DNA of 64,000 bases from Psychroserpens sp. (GTDB lineage: Bacteria > Bacteroidota > Bacteroidia > Flavobacteriales > Flavobacteriaceae): positions 62,001 through 126,000 of the forward strand of contig JAEPNY010000005.1 in assembly GCA_017643165.1 (NCBI GenBank), read 5' to 3'. Position numbers and translations under genes: made by a program. Shown here piece by piece: positions 9,226-17,517 of the stretch (position 1 is its first letter; each line of letters starts with the position of its first letter). The notes beneath the pieces were generated by a model. It searched no databases, had not been told where the DNA came from, and saw nothing but the letters and a program-made list of their open reading frames with translations.

Positions 9226-10479
9226 TTAAATAGCAAACGCAGCTTTAATTTTATCGACGTAATCTAGCTTTTCCCAAGTAAATAATTCAACATCCATAGT
9301 AATTGGGTCTCCATTTGGTTGTTCGAATGTTTTACTTACAACTTCAGACTTTCGTCCCATATGACCATATGCCGCTGTTTCGCTGTACATTGGCTGTCGT
9401 AATTTTAATCGTTCTTCAATAGCAGCTGGGCGCATATCAAAGATTGAAGCTACTTTCTCGGCAATTTCACCATCGGTGAGATTAAAAGGGCAAGTCCCAT
9501 AAGTATCGACGAAAATTGATGTTGGTTCAACAACACCGATCGCATAACTTACTTGAACTAAAATTTCATCACAGATACCAGCAGCTACCATATTTTTTGC
9601 GATATGTCGCGTAGCATATGCTGCACTTCGATCTACTTTACTTGGATCCTTACCTGAGAAGGCACCTCCACCGTGCGCACCTTTCCCACCGTAGGTGTCT
9701 ACAATTATTTTTCGACCTGTTAAGCCAGTATCGCCATGTGGACCACCAATTACGAATTTTCCAGTTGGATTGATATGATACGTTATATCGTCATTAAATA
9801 ATACCTGAATATGTTCTGGTAATTTTGCAATCACTCTTGGAATTAGAATGGCTTTAATATCATGACGAATTTTATCTAGCATGTCTTGATCTGTTCCAAA
9901 ATCATCATGCTGCGTTGAAATAACGATAGCATCTATGCGTTGCGGTACATTATCATCACTGTATTCTATTGTTACCTGACTTTTAGAATCAGGACGTAAG
10001 TAGGTAATAGCCTTGTTTTCTCTTCTAAGATCCGCTAATTCCTTTAGGATCATATGGGATAAGGCTAATGCCAAAGGCATATACTGTTCAGTTTCATTTG
10101 TGGCATAACCAAACATCATACCTTGATCTCCAGCACCTTGCTCTTCCTTAGTTTCGCGATCAACACCACGATTAATATCTTCAGATTGTTCGTGAATTGC
10201 AGAGAATACACCACAAGAATTACCATCAAACATATATTCGCTCTTCGTGTAACCAATCTTATTTATCGTATCTCTTGCGATCTTTTGAACGTCTAAATAG
10301 GTTCGTGATTTTACTTCACCTGCAAGTACAACTTGCCCTGTTGTTACAAGCGTTTCACATGCTACTTTGGAGTCCTTGTCAAAGGCTAGGAAATTATCTA
10401 TTAGCGCATCACTAATTTGATCTGCTACTTTATCTGGATGTCCTTCTGAGACACTCTCTGACGTAAATAAATATGCCAT
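9226..10479 (-). CDS. metK: S-adenosylmethionine synthetase (methionine adenosyltransferase)
   Basis: This 417-residue cytoplasmic enzyme makes S-adenosylmethionine from methionine and ATP. Diagnostic motifs are SEGHPDK near residue 12 (ATP/methionine site), the [12 protein letters not shown] signature near 118, [13 protein letters not shown], and the glycine loop [16 protein letters not shown]. The length is slightly above that of proteobacterial MetK. The ATG at 10479 is preceded by a roughly 130-nt leader that contains a SAM-II-like aptamer and a good promoter. The gene is monocistronic, with a terminator behind it, and divergent from the metY-metX-hom operon. Both sides are therefore plausibly governed by SAM through different RNA elements. 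Confidence 0.98.
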   Translation of the reverse strand: MAYLFTSESVSEGHPDKVADQISDALIDNFLAFDKDSKVACETLVTTGQVVLAGEVKSRTYLDVQKIARDTINKIGYTKSEYMFDGNSCGVFSAIHEQSEDINRGVDRETKEEQGAGDQGMMFGYATNETEQYMPLALALSHMILKELADLRRENKAITYLRPDSKSQVTIEYSDDNVPQRIDAIVISTQHDDFGTDQDMLDKIRHDIKAILIPRVIAKLPEHIQVLFNDDITYHINPTGKFVIGGPHGDTGLTGRKIIVDTYGGKGAHGGGAFSGKDPSKVDRSAAYATRHIAKNMVAAGICDEILVQVSYAIGVVEPTSIFVDTYGTCPFNLTDGEIAEKVASIFDMRPAAIEERLKLRQPMYSETAAYGHMGRKSEVVSKTFEQPNGDPITMDVELFTWEKLDYVDKIKAAFAI

Positions 10480-10555
10480 AAATCTGATTCTAAGTTTTTG
10501 AATTTAAAGAAAAAATAAGTCAGATTACTTGAATGCTCGCAGAGTTGACAAGTAA

Positions 10556-10604
10556 CTGCTTTAGCATTTTTTATTGAGGTTGCAATCAGAACAAATTTCT
10601 CCTC
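10556..10604 (-). ncRNA. SAM-II-like riboswitch aptamer in the metK leader
   Basis: Read on the minus strand, the metK leader folds as an H-type pseudoknot resembling SAM-II. P1 pairs GAGG (10604-10601) with CCTC (10579-10576). The P1 loop contains an AAATTT tract and ends CTGATTGCAA. A 10-nt A-rich linker follows, then GCTAAAGCAG (10565-10556). P2 pairs CTG with CAG, TT with AA and GC with GC, leaving one A-G mismatch and a bulge. The known SAM-II elements ATTGCAA and GCTAAA, and their order, are kept. P1 is short at 4 bp. Downstream CTGC (10542-10539) could compete for the GCAG of P2, a plausible switch. SAM-II is best known from Alphaproteobacteria, so this call needs a covariance-model test. 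Confidence 0.5.
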
Positions 10605-10619
10605 TGAATAAATACTTGG

Positions 10620-10627
10620 CAAAAGTA
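10620..10627 (-). promoter_or_regulatory. Candidate -7 promoter element of metK
   Basis: The minus strand reads TACTTTTG, a perfect TAnnTTTG match. The predicted transcript start, about 5-7 bp further, falls just ahead of the SAM-II-like aptamer, so the aptamer would be at the very 5' end of the metK mRNA. Confidence 0.5.
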
Positions 10628-10674
10628 AAAAAATAAAGGCGAAAGAAGATTTATTTTAAATTTTTTATGAAATA

Positions 10675-10707
10675 TTTGGATTTCAAATTTTTCTGTTGCA
10701 ATATTTG
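10675..10707 (+). promoter_or_regulatory. Candidate promoter of the metY operon
   Basis: TTTG at 10675-10678 and AATATTTG at 10700-10707 (one mismatch to TAnnTTTG) are separated by 21 bp, within the range usual for Bacteroidota. The predicted start lies about 25 nt before the SAM-I riboswitch. Confidence 0.4.
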
Positions 10708-10737
10708 TATTCACAAAGTTCAAACACTTATTGAAAT

Positions 10738-10855
10738 GTTATCAAGAAAGGTGGAGGGAATAGACCCAACGAAGCCTTAGCAACCCTTAATTATTTAAGA
10801 AGGTGCTAAATTCTACTTGAATCGTGATTCATTTATCACAATTCGGATAGATAAC
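10738..10855 (+). ncRNA. SAM-I riboswitch (S-box leader)
   Basis: The conserved S-box core is present: AAGAAAGGTGGAGGGA, then GAAGCC...GCAACC, then AAGGTGCTAA. The outer P1 helix pairs GTTATC (10738-10743) with GATAAC (10850-10855). A P4-type hairpin pairs GTGAT with ATCAC near 10824-10840. S-box RNAs bind S-adenosylmethionine and turn off methionine biosynthesis genes. This copy precedes metY-metX-hom, exactly the expected targets. The family match is clear; whether control acts on transcription or translation is not certain. Confidence 0.95.
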
Positions 10856-10860
10856 TCAAA

Positions 10861-10884
10861 CGTATGTACTCATCTGTACATGCG
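10861..10884 (+). promoter_or_regulatory. Hairpin after the SAM-I riboswitch (possible expression platform)
   Basis: A 9-bp stem (10861-10869 with 10876-10884, one G-T pair) with a 6-nt loop starts 5 nt after P1, followed by the T-rich ATATTTCTTATAA. A second weak hairpin (10915-10920 with 10924-10929) lies further on. The first may act as a SAM-dependent terminator, but the T tract is poor. Confidence 0.4.
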
Positions 10885-10978
10885 ATATTTCTTATAACAT
10901 TTTTCTATTAAGTACGCTTTTTTAAAGCGCATTTGACTTTTGGTTTAATTTATTTATTAACTCAAAAAATTTAGAAAA

Positions 10979-12271
10979 ATGAGTCATCAAAAATTTGCAA
11001 CAAAAGCACTTCATGCTGGTCATGATGTGACACAAAATGGAGGAACAAGAGCAGTTCCAATTTATCAATCTACGGCCTATGTATTCAATAATGCCGATCA
11101 CGCCGCAAATTTGTTTAATTTATCTGAAACGGGAAATATTTACACACGAATAAATAATCCTACTAATGATATTCTAGAACAACGATTAGCCGCATTAGAA
11201 GGTGGTATTGCTGCAGTGGTTACGGCTTCTGGGACATCTGCTATAGCCACAACTTTATTGACGTTATTAAAAGCAGGTGATCACATTGTTGCCTCTAATA
11301 GTTTGTATGGTGGAACGTATAATTTACTCAGTGTGACCTTACCGCGACATGGGATTACCACAACATTTGTAGATCCTTCAGACATAGAGAGCTTTCAAAA
11401 TGCTGCTCAAGAGAATACAAGAGCAATATTTATTGAATCTCTGGGAAACCCCAAATTAGATGTGTTAGATATAGAAGCCATCTCACAACATGCAAAACAG
11501 CTAAGAGTGCCGTTAATTGTAGATAATACAGTAGCTACGCCTTATTTACTTAACCCAATCGCACATGGCGCCAATATTGTAATTCATTCATTAACCAAAT
11601 ATATCAATGGTAATGGGACTGCATTAGGAGGTGTTATAATTGATGCAGGAACCTTTGATTGGGCAAACGGAAAATTTCCGGAGTTTACTGAGCCTTCAGC
11701 CGGATATCACGGACTTGTCTATAGCGAAGCTCTAGAAGCAGCAGCATTTATAGCGAAGGTTCGAATAGAAGGTCTTCGTGATTATGGAGGAGCCTTAAGT
11801 CCGTTCAATGCATTTCAAATCATTCAAGGATTAGAAACCTTAGAACTTCGAATTAAAAAGCATAGCGAAAATGCCCTGGCTTTAGCGAAATGGTTAGAAG
11901 AACAGGATGAAGTCGCTTGGGTAAACTATCCAGGATTGTCCTCTAGTCCTTATAAAGCATTAGCAGATAAATATTTGCCTAATGGACAAAGTGGAATTGT
12001 CACTTTTGGGGTTAATGGCGGTTACGAATCGGCGAAAAAAGTCGCCGATACCACAAAACTGTTTTCATTGCTAGCCAATATCGGTGATACAAAATCATTG
12101 ATAATTCATCCTGCGAGTACAACGCATCAGCAACTTAGCAGTGAAGCGCAATTAAGTACTGGTGTCACTAATGATTTAATTCGATTGTCCGTTGGAATTG
12201 AAAATATCGATGATTTGAAAGATGACCTCAAAGCGGCATTTGAGGTGGTCAAATCCACACTATTTGTTTAA
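10979..12271 (+). CDS. metY: O-acetylhomoserine aminocarboxypropyltransferase (sulfhydrylase)
   Basis: The 430-residue PLP enzyme belongs to the Cys/Met metabolism family. It would form homocysteine from O-acetylhomoserine and sulfide. The PLP lysine is in SLTKYINGNGTALGG near residue 207. The phosphate-binding and substrate motifs NPTNDILEQRLAALEGG and SLYGGTYNL are in place, and the C-terminus has HPASTTH typical of the family. The length of about 430 is that of MetY rather than of the shorter MetB/MetC enzymes. It is the first gene after the SAM-I riboswitch. metX follows 67 bp downstream and supplies its substrate. Specificity for O-acetylhomoserine over O-succinylhomoserine is inferred from the neighbouring acetyltransferase. 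Confidence 0.95.
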   Translation: MSHQKFATKALHAGHDVTQNGGTRAVPIYQSTAYVFNNADHAANLFNLSETGNIYTRINNPTNDILEQRLAALEGGIAAVVTASGTSAIATTLLTLLKAGDHIVASNSLYGGTYNLLSVTLPRHGITTTFVDPSDIESFQNAAQENTRAIFIESLGNPKLDVLDIEAISQHAKQLRVPLIVDNTVATPYLLNPIAHGANIVIHSLTKYINGNGTALGGVIIDAGTFDWANGKFPEFTEPSAGYHGLVYSEALEAAAFIAKVRIEGLRDYGGALSPFNAFQIIQGLETLELRIKKHSENALALAKWLEEQDEVAWVNYPGLSSSPYKALADKYLPNGQSGIVTFGVNGGYESAKKVADTTKLFSLLANIGDTKSLIIHPASTTHQQLSSEAQLSTGVTNDLIRLSVGIENIDDLKDDLKAAFEVVKSTLFV

Positions 12272-12338
12272 TCTATTTGTTCTAATTCACGATGTTGCAT
12301 AACATAAGTTGTTATGCGGCATCATGATATTTTATGTT

Positions 12339-13358
12339 ATGTCTAAATTAAGATACATTTCCATAAGAGATTTTGAATTAAAATCTCGAACAACGCAAGA
12401 TATTTTATTGTCGTATCAAATCTTTGGTCAACCTATTCATACTGCGCCTATTGTATTGGTTATTCACGCCCTAACCGGAAACTCAAATATTACTGGAATT
12501 AATGGTTGGTGGAATGACCTTATTGGAGATTCTAAATGTATTGACACAAATAAGTATACAATTTTGGCTTTTAATATTCCTGGAAACGGTTATGATAATA
12601 TCGCTGATCATTTAATAGAGAATTATTCCGAATTTTCTGCTCGGGATATAGCGAAACTATTTGCTTACGGAATTGAACAATTGGAGATCGACAGTATTTA
12701 TGCAATTATTGGTGGCTCTGTTGGTGGTGGAATCGCGTGGGAATTAGCTGCATTTAAGCCTGACTTAGCTCAGTATGTAATTCCTATAGCCGCAGATTGG
12801 AAATCAACAGATTGGGTGATTGCCAATTGTCATATCCAAGATGCAATTCTGAATCATTCAAATAAGCCTCTAGCCGATGCTAGATTGCACGCTATGACTT
12901 TATATAGAACGCCTGAATCATTCACTCATAAGTTTCAACGCAGTAAGAAAAACGCTCGACATTTTAATGTTGAAAGTTGGTTAGATCATCATGGTGAAAA
13001 ACTTGAAGATCGATTCCATTTGTCGTCTTATAAATTAATGAATCAGTTGCTAAAAAGCATCGATATTGTTGATGAGCGTGATGATTTCGAAAGTGTTGTA
13101 CAGACAATTTCATCCCATATACATATAGTTACGATTACAAGTGATTTACTTTTTAAACCTGAAGAAAATTGGGATACGTACAGGCAATTAAAATCAATTA
13201 AAACCAATGTCTCAATTTCGGAGATTAATTCAATACATGGTCATGATGCATTTTTAATTGAATTTGAACAACTTAGTTCAAGTCTGAGTCCTTTTTTTAA
13301 TTCTGATACTAGTATAACTAATGAAAACGATACATATAATTATATTTGGAATAGGTAA
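12339..13358 (+). CDS. metX: Homoserine O-acetyltransferase (alpha/beta hydrolase fold)
   Basis: The enzyme would acetylate homoserine with acetyl-CoA for methionine synthesis. I chose the ATG at 12339 because the ten codons upstream, opened by a TTG, read MLCGIMIFYV, which is unlike a MetX N-terminus. The protein then has 339 residues. Visible features are HALTGNS (oxyanion region), the nucleophile elbow GGSVGGGIAWE, the acid in TSDLLFKPEEN, and the histidine in HGHDAFLIE. The elbow departs from the common GGSMGG by Met to Val, and the protein is fairly divergent. The 3' end overlaps hom by 38 bp, which implies tight translational coupling in the SAM-controlled operon. Confidence 0.9.
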   Translation: MSKLRYISIRDFELKSRTTQDILLSYQIFGQPIHTAPIVLVIHALTGNSNITGINGWWNDLIGDSKCIDTNKYTILAFNIPGNGYDNIADHLIENYSEFSARDIAKLFAYGIEQLEIDSIYAIIGGSVGGGIAWELAAFKPDLAQYVIPIAADWKSTDWVIANCHIQDAILNHSNKPLADARLHAMTLYRTPESFTHKFQRSKKNARHFNVESWLDHHGEKLEDRFHLSSYKLMNQLLKSIDIVDERDDFESVVQTISSHIHIVTITSDLLFKPEENWDTYRQLKSIKTNVSISEINSIHGHDAFLIEFEQLSSSLSPFFNSDTSITNENDTYNYIWNR

Positions 13359-14391
13359 TGTTGGAAGCACATTAATAACACAAATTATTGAAGCTGATGC
13401 TAGATTAAGGTCGAGTGGCGTTGTTATTAAAATTCCAATCATTGCAAATTCAACTTCAGTCTTTTTTAATACTGATGATTTGAGTACGAATTGGCAAACT
13501 GATTTTGAACAGTTCTCCATTCCATATAAAATGGATGAGATACTGGCCTATATTAGGACTCAAAACTATGAAAATCCTATTGTCATTGATGCGACTGCAA
13601 GTAGCCAATTCATACGTCATTATGTAAATTTTGTTGAAAGTGGGTGTCATATCGTATCGGCAAATAAGCTGGCCAATACGATGCATTATGAGTTTTATAA
13701 AAATCTTCGAACGACACTGAAAAAGCATAAAAAACACTTCCATTATGAAACGAATGTAGGTGCTGGATTGCCAATAATAGGAACGATAAAACACTTATAT
13801 GAATCTGGTGAACGCATTCATCGCATACGTGGTGTATTTTCAGGGTCATTAAGTTATGTCTTTAATCGATTCTCCTCTGAAGATGAATCCTTTTCAAAAA
13901 TTCTTGCTAATGCATCGCGATTAGGATTGACAGAGCCTGATGCAAGAGAAGATCTCTCAGGAAACGATGTAGCACGAAAATTATTGATCTTAGCTAGAGA
14001 ATTAGGACTGAAGACGGAATTTCAAAGTATTAAAATTGAGTCTTTAGTGCCTAAACAATTGAACGGGAAAACAACAGTCCATCAATTCAATTCAAGAATA
14101 AAAGAATTGGACAAACTTTTTCTTAAGCGCAAACTGGAATTATCAGAAAATCAGGTGTTGCGATATGTAGGTGAATTAGATGTAGAAGCAAATGTTTTAG
14201 AAGTAAAGCTCATTTCGGAAGCATCACAATCAGTCTTAGGTCAATTAAAAGGTGCTGATTCAATTTTTGAAATTTTCACGGAATCTTATGGCGAGAAACC
14301 ATTGGTTGTACAAGGTGCTGGCGCCGGACGTGATGTCACCGCAAGAGGCGTTCTATCGGATATCGTAAAGCTCTCAAGTCAGTTAAACTGA
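13321..14391 (+). CDS. hom: Homoserine dehydrogenase, stand-alone
   Basis: The 356-residue enzyme reduces aspartate semialdehyde to homoserine with NAD(P)H, supplying metX. A Rossmann motif GIGNVGS is at residues 10-16. The ANKLANT segment (near 118) carries the conserved Lys, GAGLPIIGTI follows near 145, and the family signature DAREDLSGNDVARKLLIL lies near 200. It resembles the dehydrogenase half of ThrA/MetL, without a kinase or ACT domain. A second HSD for threonine may be elsewhere; this copy's place behind metY-metX under a SAM-I riboswitch marks it as the methionine-dedicated isozyme. Start ATG 13321 lies inside metX (38-bp overlap). Confidence 0.95.
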   Translation: MKTIHIIIFGIGNVGSTLITQIIEADARLRSSGVVIKIPIIANSTSVFFNTDDLSTNWQTDFEQFSIPYKMDEILAYIRTQNYENPIVIDATASSQFIRHYVNFVESGCHIVSANKLANTMHYEFYKNLRTTLKKHKKHFHYETNVGAGLPIIGTIKHLYESGERIHRIRGVFSGSLSYVFNRFSSEDESFSKILANASRLGLTEPDAREDLSGNDVARKLLILARELGLKTEFQSIKIESLVPKQLNGKTTVHQFNSRIKELDKLFLKRKLELSENQVLRYVGELDVEANVLEVKLISEASQSVLGQLKGADSIFEIFTESYGEKPLVVQGAGAGRDVTARGVLSDIVKLSSQLN

Positions 14392-14490
14392 GGATCTGTT
14401 TGAGTTACTTGCATGAAGTCAAATGAGTATGAATTAATGACATAGGAATCATTTAAATCCATTCCTGAGCAAGTGTTTTAATTATTCTTT

Positions 14491-14498
14491 TATTTTTG
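14491..14498 (+). promoter_or_regulatory. Candidate -7 promoter element
   Basis: TATTTTTG matches TAnnTTTG, 17 bp before the ATG at 14516. The -33 region is not clear. The stretch between hom and this box holds only a weak 6-bp inverted repeat (14444-14449 with 14461-14466). Confidence 0.4.
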
Positions 14499-14515
14499 CT
14501 GCATAACTAAATTAA

Positions 14516-15613
14516 ATGAAGCGTTTCCTAACCTGCTTTTTTTGTTTGCTATGCACATCGCTTTTCGCCCAAGATGAAGATCCGAAACGCTTTAGTATAG
14601 ATGCTAATTTTTTCTACGGAACAATCCTGCAGCATAATCCGGATATTGCACATTTAATCACCGATCACCCAACTGGTGTTATCCTTGCCTACAATCGGAA
14701 AACCTATGGATATAAAGACTGGGAAGCGCGCTATAATTATCCTGATTGGGGATTCTCGTTCGTATATCAGGATATGAAGAATGAAACGCTTGGAGACAAT
14801 TATGGACTCTATGCGCATTATAACTTTTATTTCTTGAAACGCCATTTGATGCTTCGCGTTGGTCAAGGAATCGCTTATACTACAAATCCGTATGACAAGG
14901 AATTTAATTTTCGAAATAGCGCCTATGGTTCTGACTTATTGAGTTCGACCTACCTTATGGTTAACTATAAAAAAGAGAATCTTTTTAAGGGACTTGGATT
15001 ACAGGCTGGGATTTCATTAGTGCATTATTCTAATGCAAATTTTAGAGCGCCTAATACATCTACAAATACCTTCGCTTTTAATATTGGAACAAATTATGTG
15101 TTCGATCATAAAGAGGAAACAGCGTATATCCCGAGTTCGGAGGACAAGAAATATAAAGAGAAGATAAAGTATAATCTCGTTTTTAGAACGGGAGTGAATG
15201 AAAGTGATATTATTGGTTTAGGCCAACATCCGTTTTATATACTTTCAGCATATGCCGATAAACGGTTAAATCGTAAATCGGCGGTTCAGGCTGGAGTTGA
15301 TGTGTTCTTTTCGACCTTTTTAGAGGAACTAATTTTTTTCTATTCTGTAGCATTCCCAGAATTAAATGTTTCTGGTGATGAAGACTGGAAACGTGTTGGA
15401 TTAATTATCGGGCACGAACTGTTCATAAATAAGATGTCTATTTTAACCCAATTGGGATACTATGTGTATTATCCTTATGATTTTGAGGGACAAGTCTATA
15501 ACAGAATAGGGCTAAAACGTTATTTTGGCGACAAGTTCTTTGGTGCTGTAACTCTCAAATCACATGGTGCCAAGGCCGAAGCAGTAGAATTTGGAATAGG
15601 TGTAAGATTATAA
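14516..15613 (+). CDS. PagL-like acyloxyacyl hydrolase / lipid A deacylase family protein
   Basis: The 365-residue protein has a signal peptide (hydrophobic 4-17, ending LFA) and a beta-barrel-like sequence ending in an aromatic-rich strand (EFGIGVRL). The PagL-type catalytic His-Ser pair is visible in VHYSNANFRAPN (about residues 176-187), matching the HYSNA motif of lipid A 3-O-deacylases. The protein is longer than PagL (about 170 residues): it has an extra N-terminal third and further barrel strands. It is thus likely an outer-membrane lipid A or lipoprotein acyl hydrolase. The next gene starts 2 bp later and is probably co-transcribed. Activity is inferred from the motif. Confidence 0.7.
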   Translation: MKRFLTCFFCLLCTSLFAQDEDPKRFSIDANFFYGTILQHNPDIAHLITDHPTGVILAYNRKTYGYKDWEARYNYPDWGFSFVYQDMKNETLGDNYGLYAHYNFYFLKRHLMLRVGQGIAYTTNPYDKEFNFRNSAYGSDLLSSTYLMVNYKKENLFKGLGLQAGISLVHYSNANFRAPNTSTNTFAFNIGTNYVFDHKEETAYIPSSEDKKYKEKIKYNLVFRTGVNESDIIGLGQHPFYILSAYADKRLNRKSAVQAGVDVFFSTFLEELIFFYSVAFPELNVSGDEDWKRVGLIIGHELFINKMSILTQLGYYVYYPYDFEGQVYNRIGLKRYFGDKFFGAVTLKSHGAKAEAVEFGIGVRL

Positions 15614-15614
15614 C

Positions 15615-16364
15615 ATGAAGAAATTAATTTACATATGGATTATTGGTTTACTGTTTGCCTGTAATGGCGACAATGTTCCTGATTGCTTTCAGAATGCTGG
15701 TGATATAATTGAACAAGAATTCGAAGTCTCGTCATTTACAAAAATAACAGTCAATCCAAGAATTGAGTTGATTCTTACACAAGCACCAACGCAACAAGTG
15801 ATTGTGCAGACAGGCGAATATTTGATGCCTGACATAGATGTACGCGTGGAAGACGGACGGTTGAATTTATTCAATGATAATGTATGTAATTTAACACGTA
15901 ATTATGGTGTTACTAAAGTGTTTGTTAGCGCACCAAACATCACCGAGATTAGAAATGGTTCAAGTTTTACTGTGAGTAGTATGGGTGTTTTGAATTATGA
16001 AAATTTAAGATTGGTTTCAGAAGATTTTGATAATGAAGATGAACTTGTTACAACGGGTAATTTTGATGTTGAAGTCGATTGTGAAAGTTTAAATATTGTG
16101 GTCAATAATTTGTCTTCAGTATTCATTTCTGGTACCGTGGAATCGATGTTTGTTGGTTATTATTCTGGAGATGCTCGTTTTGAAGGACGTGACCTTATTG
16201 CCCAAGATGTAGAAATCTTCCAACGCAGTTCTAATGATATGATTATCAACGCGCAACAATCGATCACAGGTGAAATAAGAAGTACTGGTGATGTGATTTT
16301 AGTGCAAACGCCTACTGTGGTTGACGTTCAACAATTCTACACAGGTCAACTCATTTATGAGTAA
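15615..16364 (+). CDS. Head GIN domain lipoprotein (DUF2807)
   Basis: The 249-residue protein has a lipoprotein signal (IIGLLFAC, lipid Cys near residue 16). The repetitive beta-helix-like body is typical of the head-GIN / DUF2807 family: FEVSSFTKITVNPRIELILTQ early on, then repeated short strands with Val/Asp alternation. Members are exported and presumed surface adhesin-like, but no activity is established. The gene begins 2 bp after the PagL-like gene, so the pair forms a small envelope operon. It converges on gldA with only 4 bp between stops and no terminator visible. Confidence 0.8.
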   Translation: MKKLIYIWIIGLLFACNGDNVPDCFQNAGDIIEQEFEVSSFTKITVNPRIELILTQAPTQQVIVQTGEYLMPDIDVRVEDGRLNLFNDNVCNLTRNYGVTKVFVSAPNITEIRNGSSFTVSSMGVLNYENLRLVSEDFDNEDELVTTGNFDVEVDCESLNIVVNNLSSVFISGTVESMFVGYYSGDARFEGRDLIAQDVEIFQRSSNDMIINAQQSITGEIRSTGDVILVQTPTVVDVQQFYTGQLIYE

Positions 16365-16368
16365 TAAA

Positions 16369-17265
16369 TTATTCAGTAGTCAGATCTCTAAACAAGGATT
16401 CTAAGCTGGCGTTTTTTTGATTTAGTTGAAGTATTTTTAATTCATTATCATGTGCAAAATCAAACACATGTGAACGCATGTCTTCGCTCGTTGAAAATGT
16501 AATTTCGTATACAAAATCTACAGTATTTTTTACCGACTTTGCATTTGGTAGTTTCATTAAAAAGGTATCTTCTACCCGATAATCAAACTCAACGATAACC
16601 GTTTGTTCTTTGTCATCCCTCAGTTCGTTTAACTTTTTATCAGCTACGATACTACCTTTATTAATAATGATCACACGATCGCAAATAGCTTCTACTTCCT
16701 GCATGATATGCGTAGATAGAAAAACTGTTTTATCTTGACCAATCGATTTAATTAAGCGCCTTATATCAACTAACTGATTAGGATCTAACCCAGTAGTAGG
16801 TTCATCTAAAATTAATACTGAAGGGTCATGAAGTAGAGCATTTGCCAACCCAACGCGTTGACGATATCCTTTACTTAATGAACTTATTTTTTTGTGCGAT
16901 TCAGGTGTTAAACCTGTGAGTTCAATGACTTCTTGAATTTTGGACTTTGAAATGTTGTAGACACCTGCATTAAATGAAAGGTACTCTTTGACATACATAT
17001 CGAGATAGAGTGGGTTATGCTCTGGGAGATAGCCTACATTTCGTTGCACATCTTGTTTGTTAATTTTCACATCGTAGCCACTTACTTTTGCATCACCTTC
17101 AGAAGCTGCAAGATAAGTCGTTAAGATTTTCATAAGTGTAGACTTTCCAGCACCATTCGGCCCCAAAAACCCAACAATCTCTCCTTTATTTACTGAAAAT
17201 GAAATGTTATTCAGTGCTTTCTGTGTCCCATAGAGTTTTGAAAGCTCTTTTACTTCTATCGACAT
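16369..17265 (-). CDS. gldA: Gliding motility ABC transporter ATP-binding protein GldA
   Basis: The 298-residue ABC ATPase has Walker A GPNGAGKST near 36-44, a Q-loop in LPEHNPLY, the signature LSKGYRQRVGLANAL, Walker B VLILDEPTTGLDPNQ and the switch His in FLSTHIMQEVEAICD. The sequence matches GldA of gliding Flavobacteriia throughout, including the C-terminal regulatory half. GldA acts with the membrane proteins GldF and GldG, which are not in this window. Gliding in F. johnsoniae depends on the Gld/Spr machinery and T9SS. It lies here alone, divergent from the phenylalanine/tyrosine operon. Confidence 0.9.
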   Translation of the reverse strand: MSIEVKELSKLYGTQKALNNISFSVNKGEIVGFLGPNGAGKSTLMKILTTYLAASEGDAKVSGYDVKINKQDVQRNVGYLPEHNPLYLDMYVKEYLSFNAGVYNISKSKIQEVIELTGLTPESHKKISSLSKGYRQRVGLANALLHDPSVLILDEPTTGLDPNQLVDIRRLIKSIGQDKTVFLSTHIMQEVEAICDRVIIINKGSIVADKKLNELRDDKEQTVIVEFDYRVEDTFLMKLPNAKSVKNTVDFVYEITFSTSEDMRSHVFDFAHDNELKILQLNQKNASLESLFRDLTTE

Positions 17266-17368
17266 TCAAATTTAATTTAATCAAAAATAAGAATTAATGG
17301 TCTAGCACTACTAGAAATTATCAATTCTTTAAATCGCATTCCAAATCCTGAAATTTATAGGCTTTGAA

Positions 17369-17399
17369 TTTTGATTTTTTAAAATAATAATTACATTAG
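17369..17399 (+). promoter_or_regulatory. Candidate promoter of the aromatic operon leader
   Basis: TTTTG at 17369-17373 and TACATTAG at 17392-17399 (one mismatch to TAnnTTTG) are 18 bp apart. A start near 17405 would put the leader-peptide ATG about 10 nt into the transcript. Confidence 0.4.
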
Positions 17400-17414
17400 C
17401 AACATAATAACGAC

Positions 17415-17468
17415 ATGAAAACAAGAAACAATACATATTATAACTGGTTTTATTTCTTTTTTAACTAA
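17415..17468 (+). CDS. Aromatic leader peptide (attenuator) of the Phe/Tyr operon
   Basis: A 17-codon ORF encodes MKTRNNTYYNWFYFFFN. Eight of its last ten residues before the final Asn are aromatic (Tyr x3, Trp, Phe x4), with four Phe codons and a Tyr in the last six positions. The stop TAA (17466-17468) lies 6 nt before the 5' arm of the antiterminator (17475). That is the geometry of classical ribosome-mediated attenuators: a ribosome stalled on Phe or Tyr codons leaves the arm free, whereas one that reaches the stop covers it. The ORF is followed by genes for making phenylalanine and tyrosine. The amino-acid bias, position and paired hairpins together make this a strong call. Confidence 0.85.
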   Translation: MKTRNNTYYNWFYFFFN

Positions 17469-17474
17469 AAGGAG

Positions 17475-17517
17475 GAGACTTTATATGTATAGTTTTTAAA
17501 TAAATAATATAAGTCTC
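17475..17517 (+). promoter_or_regulatory. Antiterminator helix of the aromatic attenuator
   Basis: GAGACTT (17475-17481) pairs with AAGTCTC (17511-17517). After one bulged T, ATAT (17483-17486) pairs with ATAT (17507-17510), giving 11 bp in all. The 3' arm overlaps seven of the ten bases of the terminator's 5' arm, so the two helices exclude each other. A Shine-Dalgarno-like AAAGGAGG (17469-17475 and adjacent) lies at its foot. Confidence 0.75.
17485..17499 (+). other. Possible second mini-ORF (MYSF) inside the attenuator
   Basis: ATG TAT AGT TTT TAA follows AAAGGAGG at good spacing and holds one Tyr and one Phe codon. It lies in the antiterminator loop. It may be chance, but Shine-Dalgarno sequences are rare in this phylum. 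Confidence 0.3.

Noticed and set aside
10425..10622. 65-codon ORF across the metK leader
   Set aside because: It overlaps the metK start in another frame and the putative aptamer; its residues show no protein-like pattern.
12309..12338. Ten-codon TTG-opened extension at the start of metX
   Set aside because: The residues are unlike a MetX N-terminus and an ATG with normal continuation lies at 12339.
14444..14466. Inverted repeat AGGAAT ... ATTCCT after hom
   Set aside because: Six-bp stem with an 11-nt A/T loop and no T run; too weak for a terminator.
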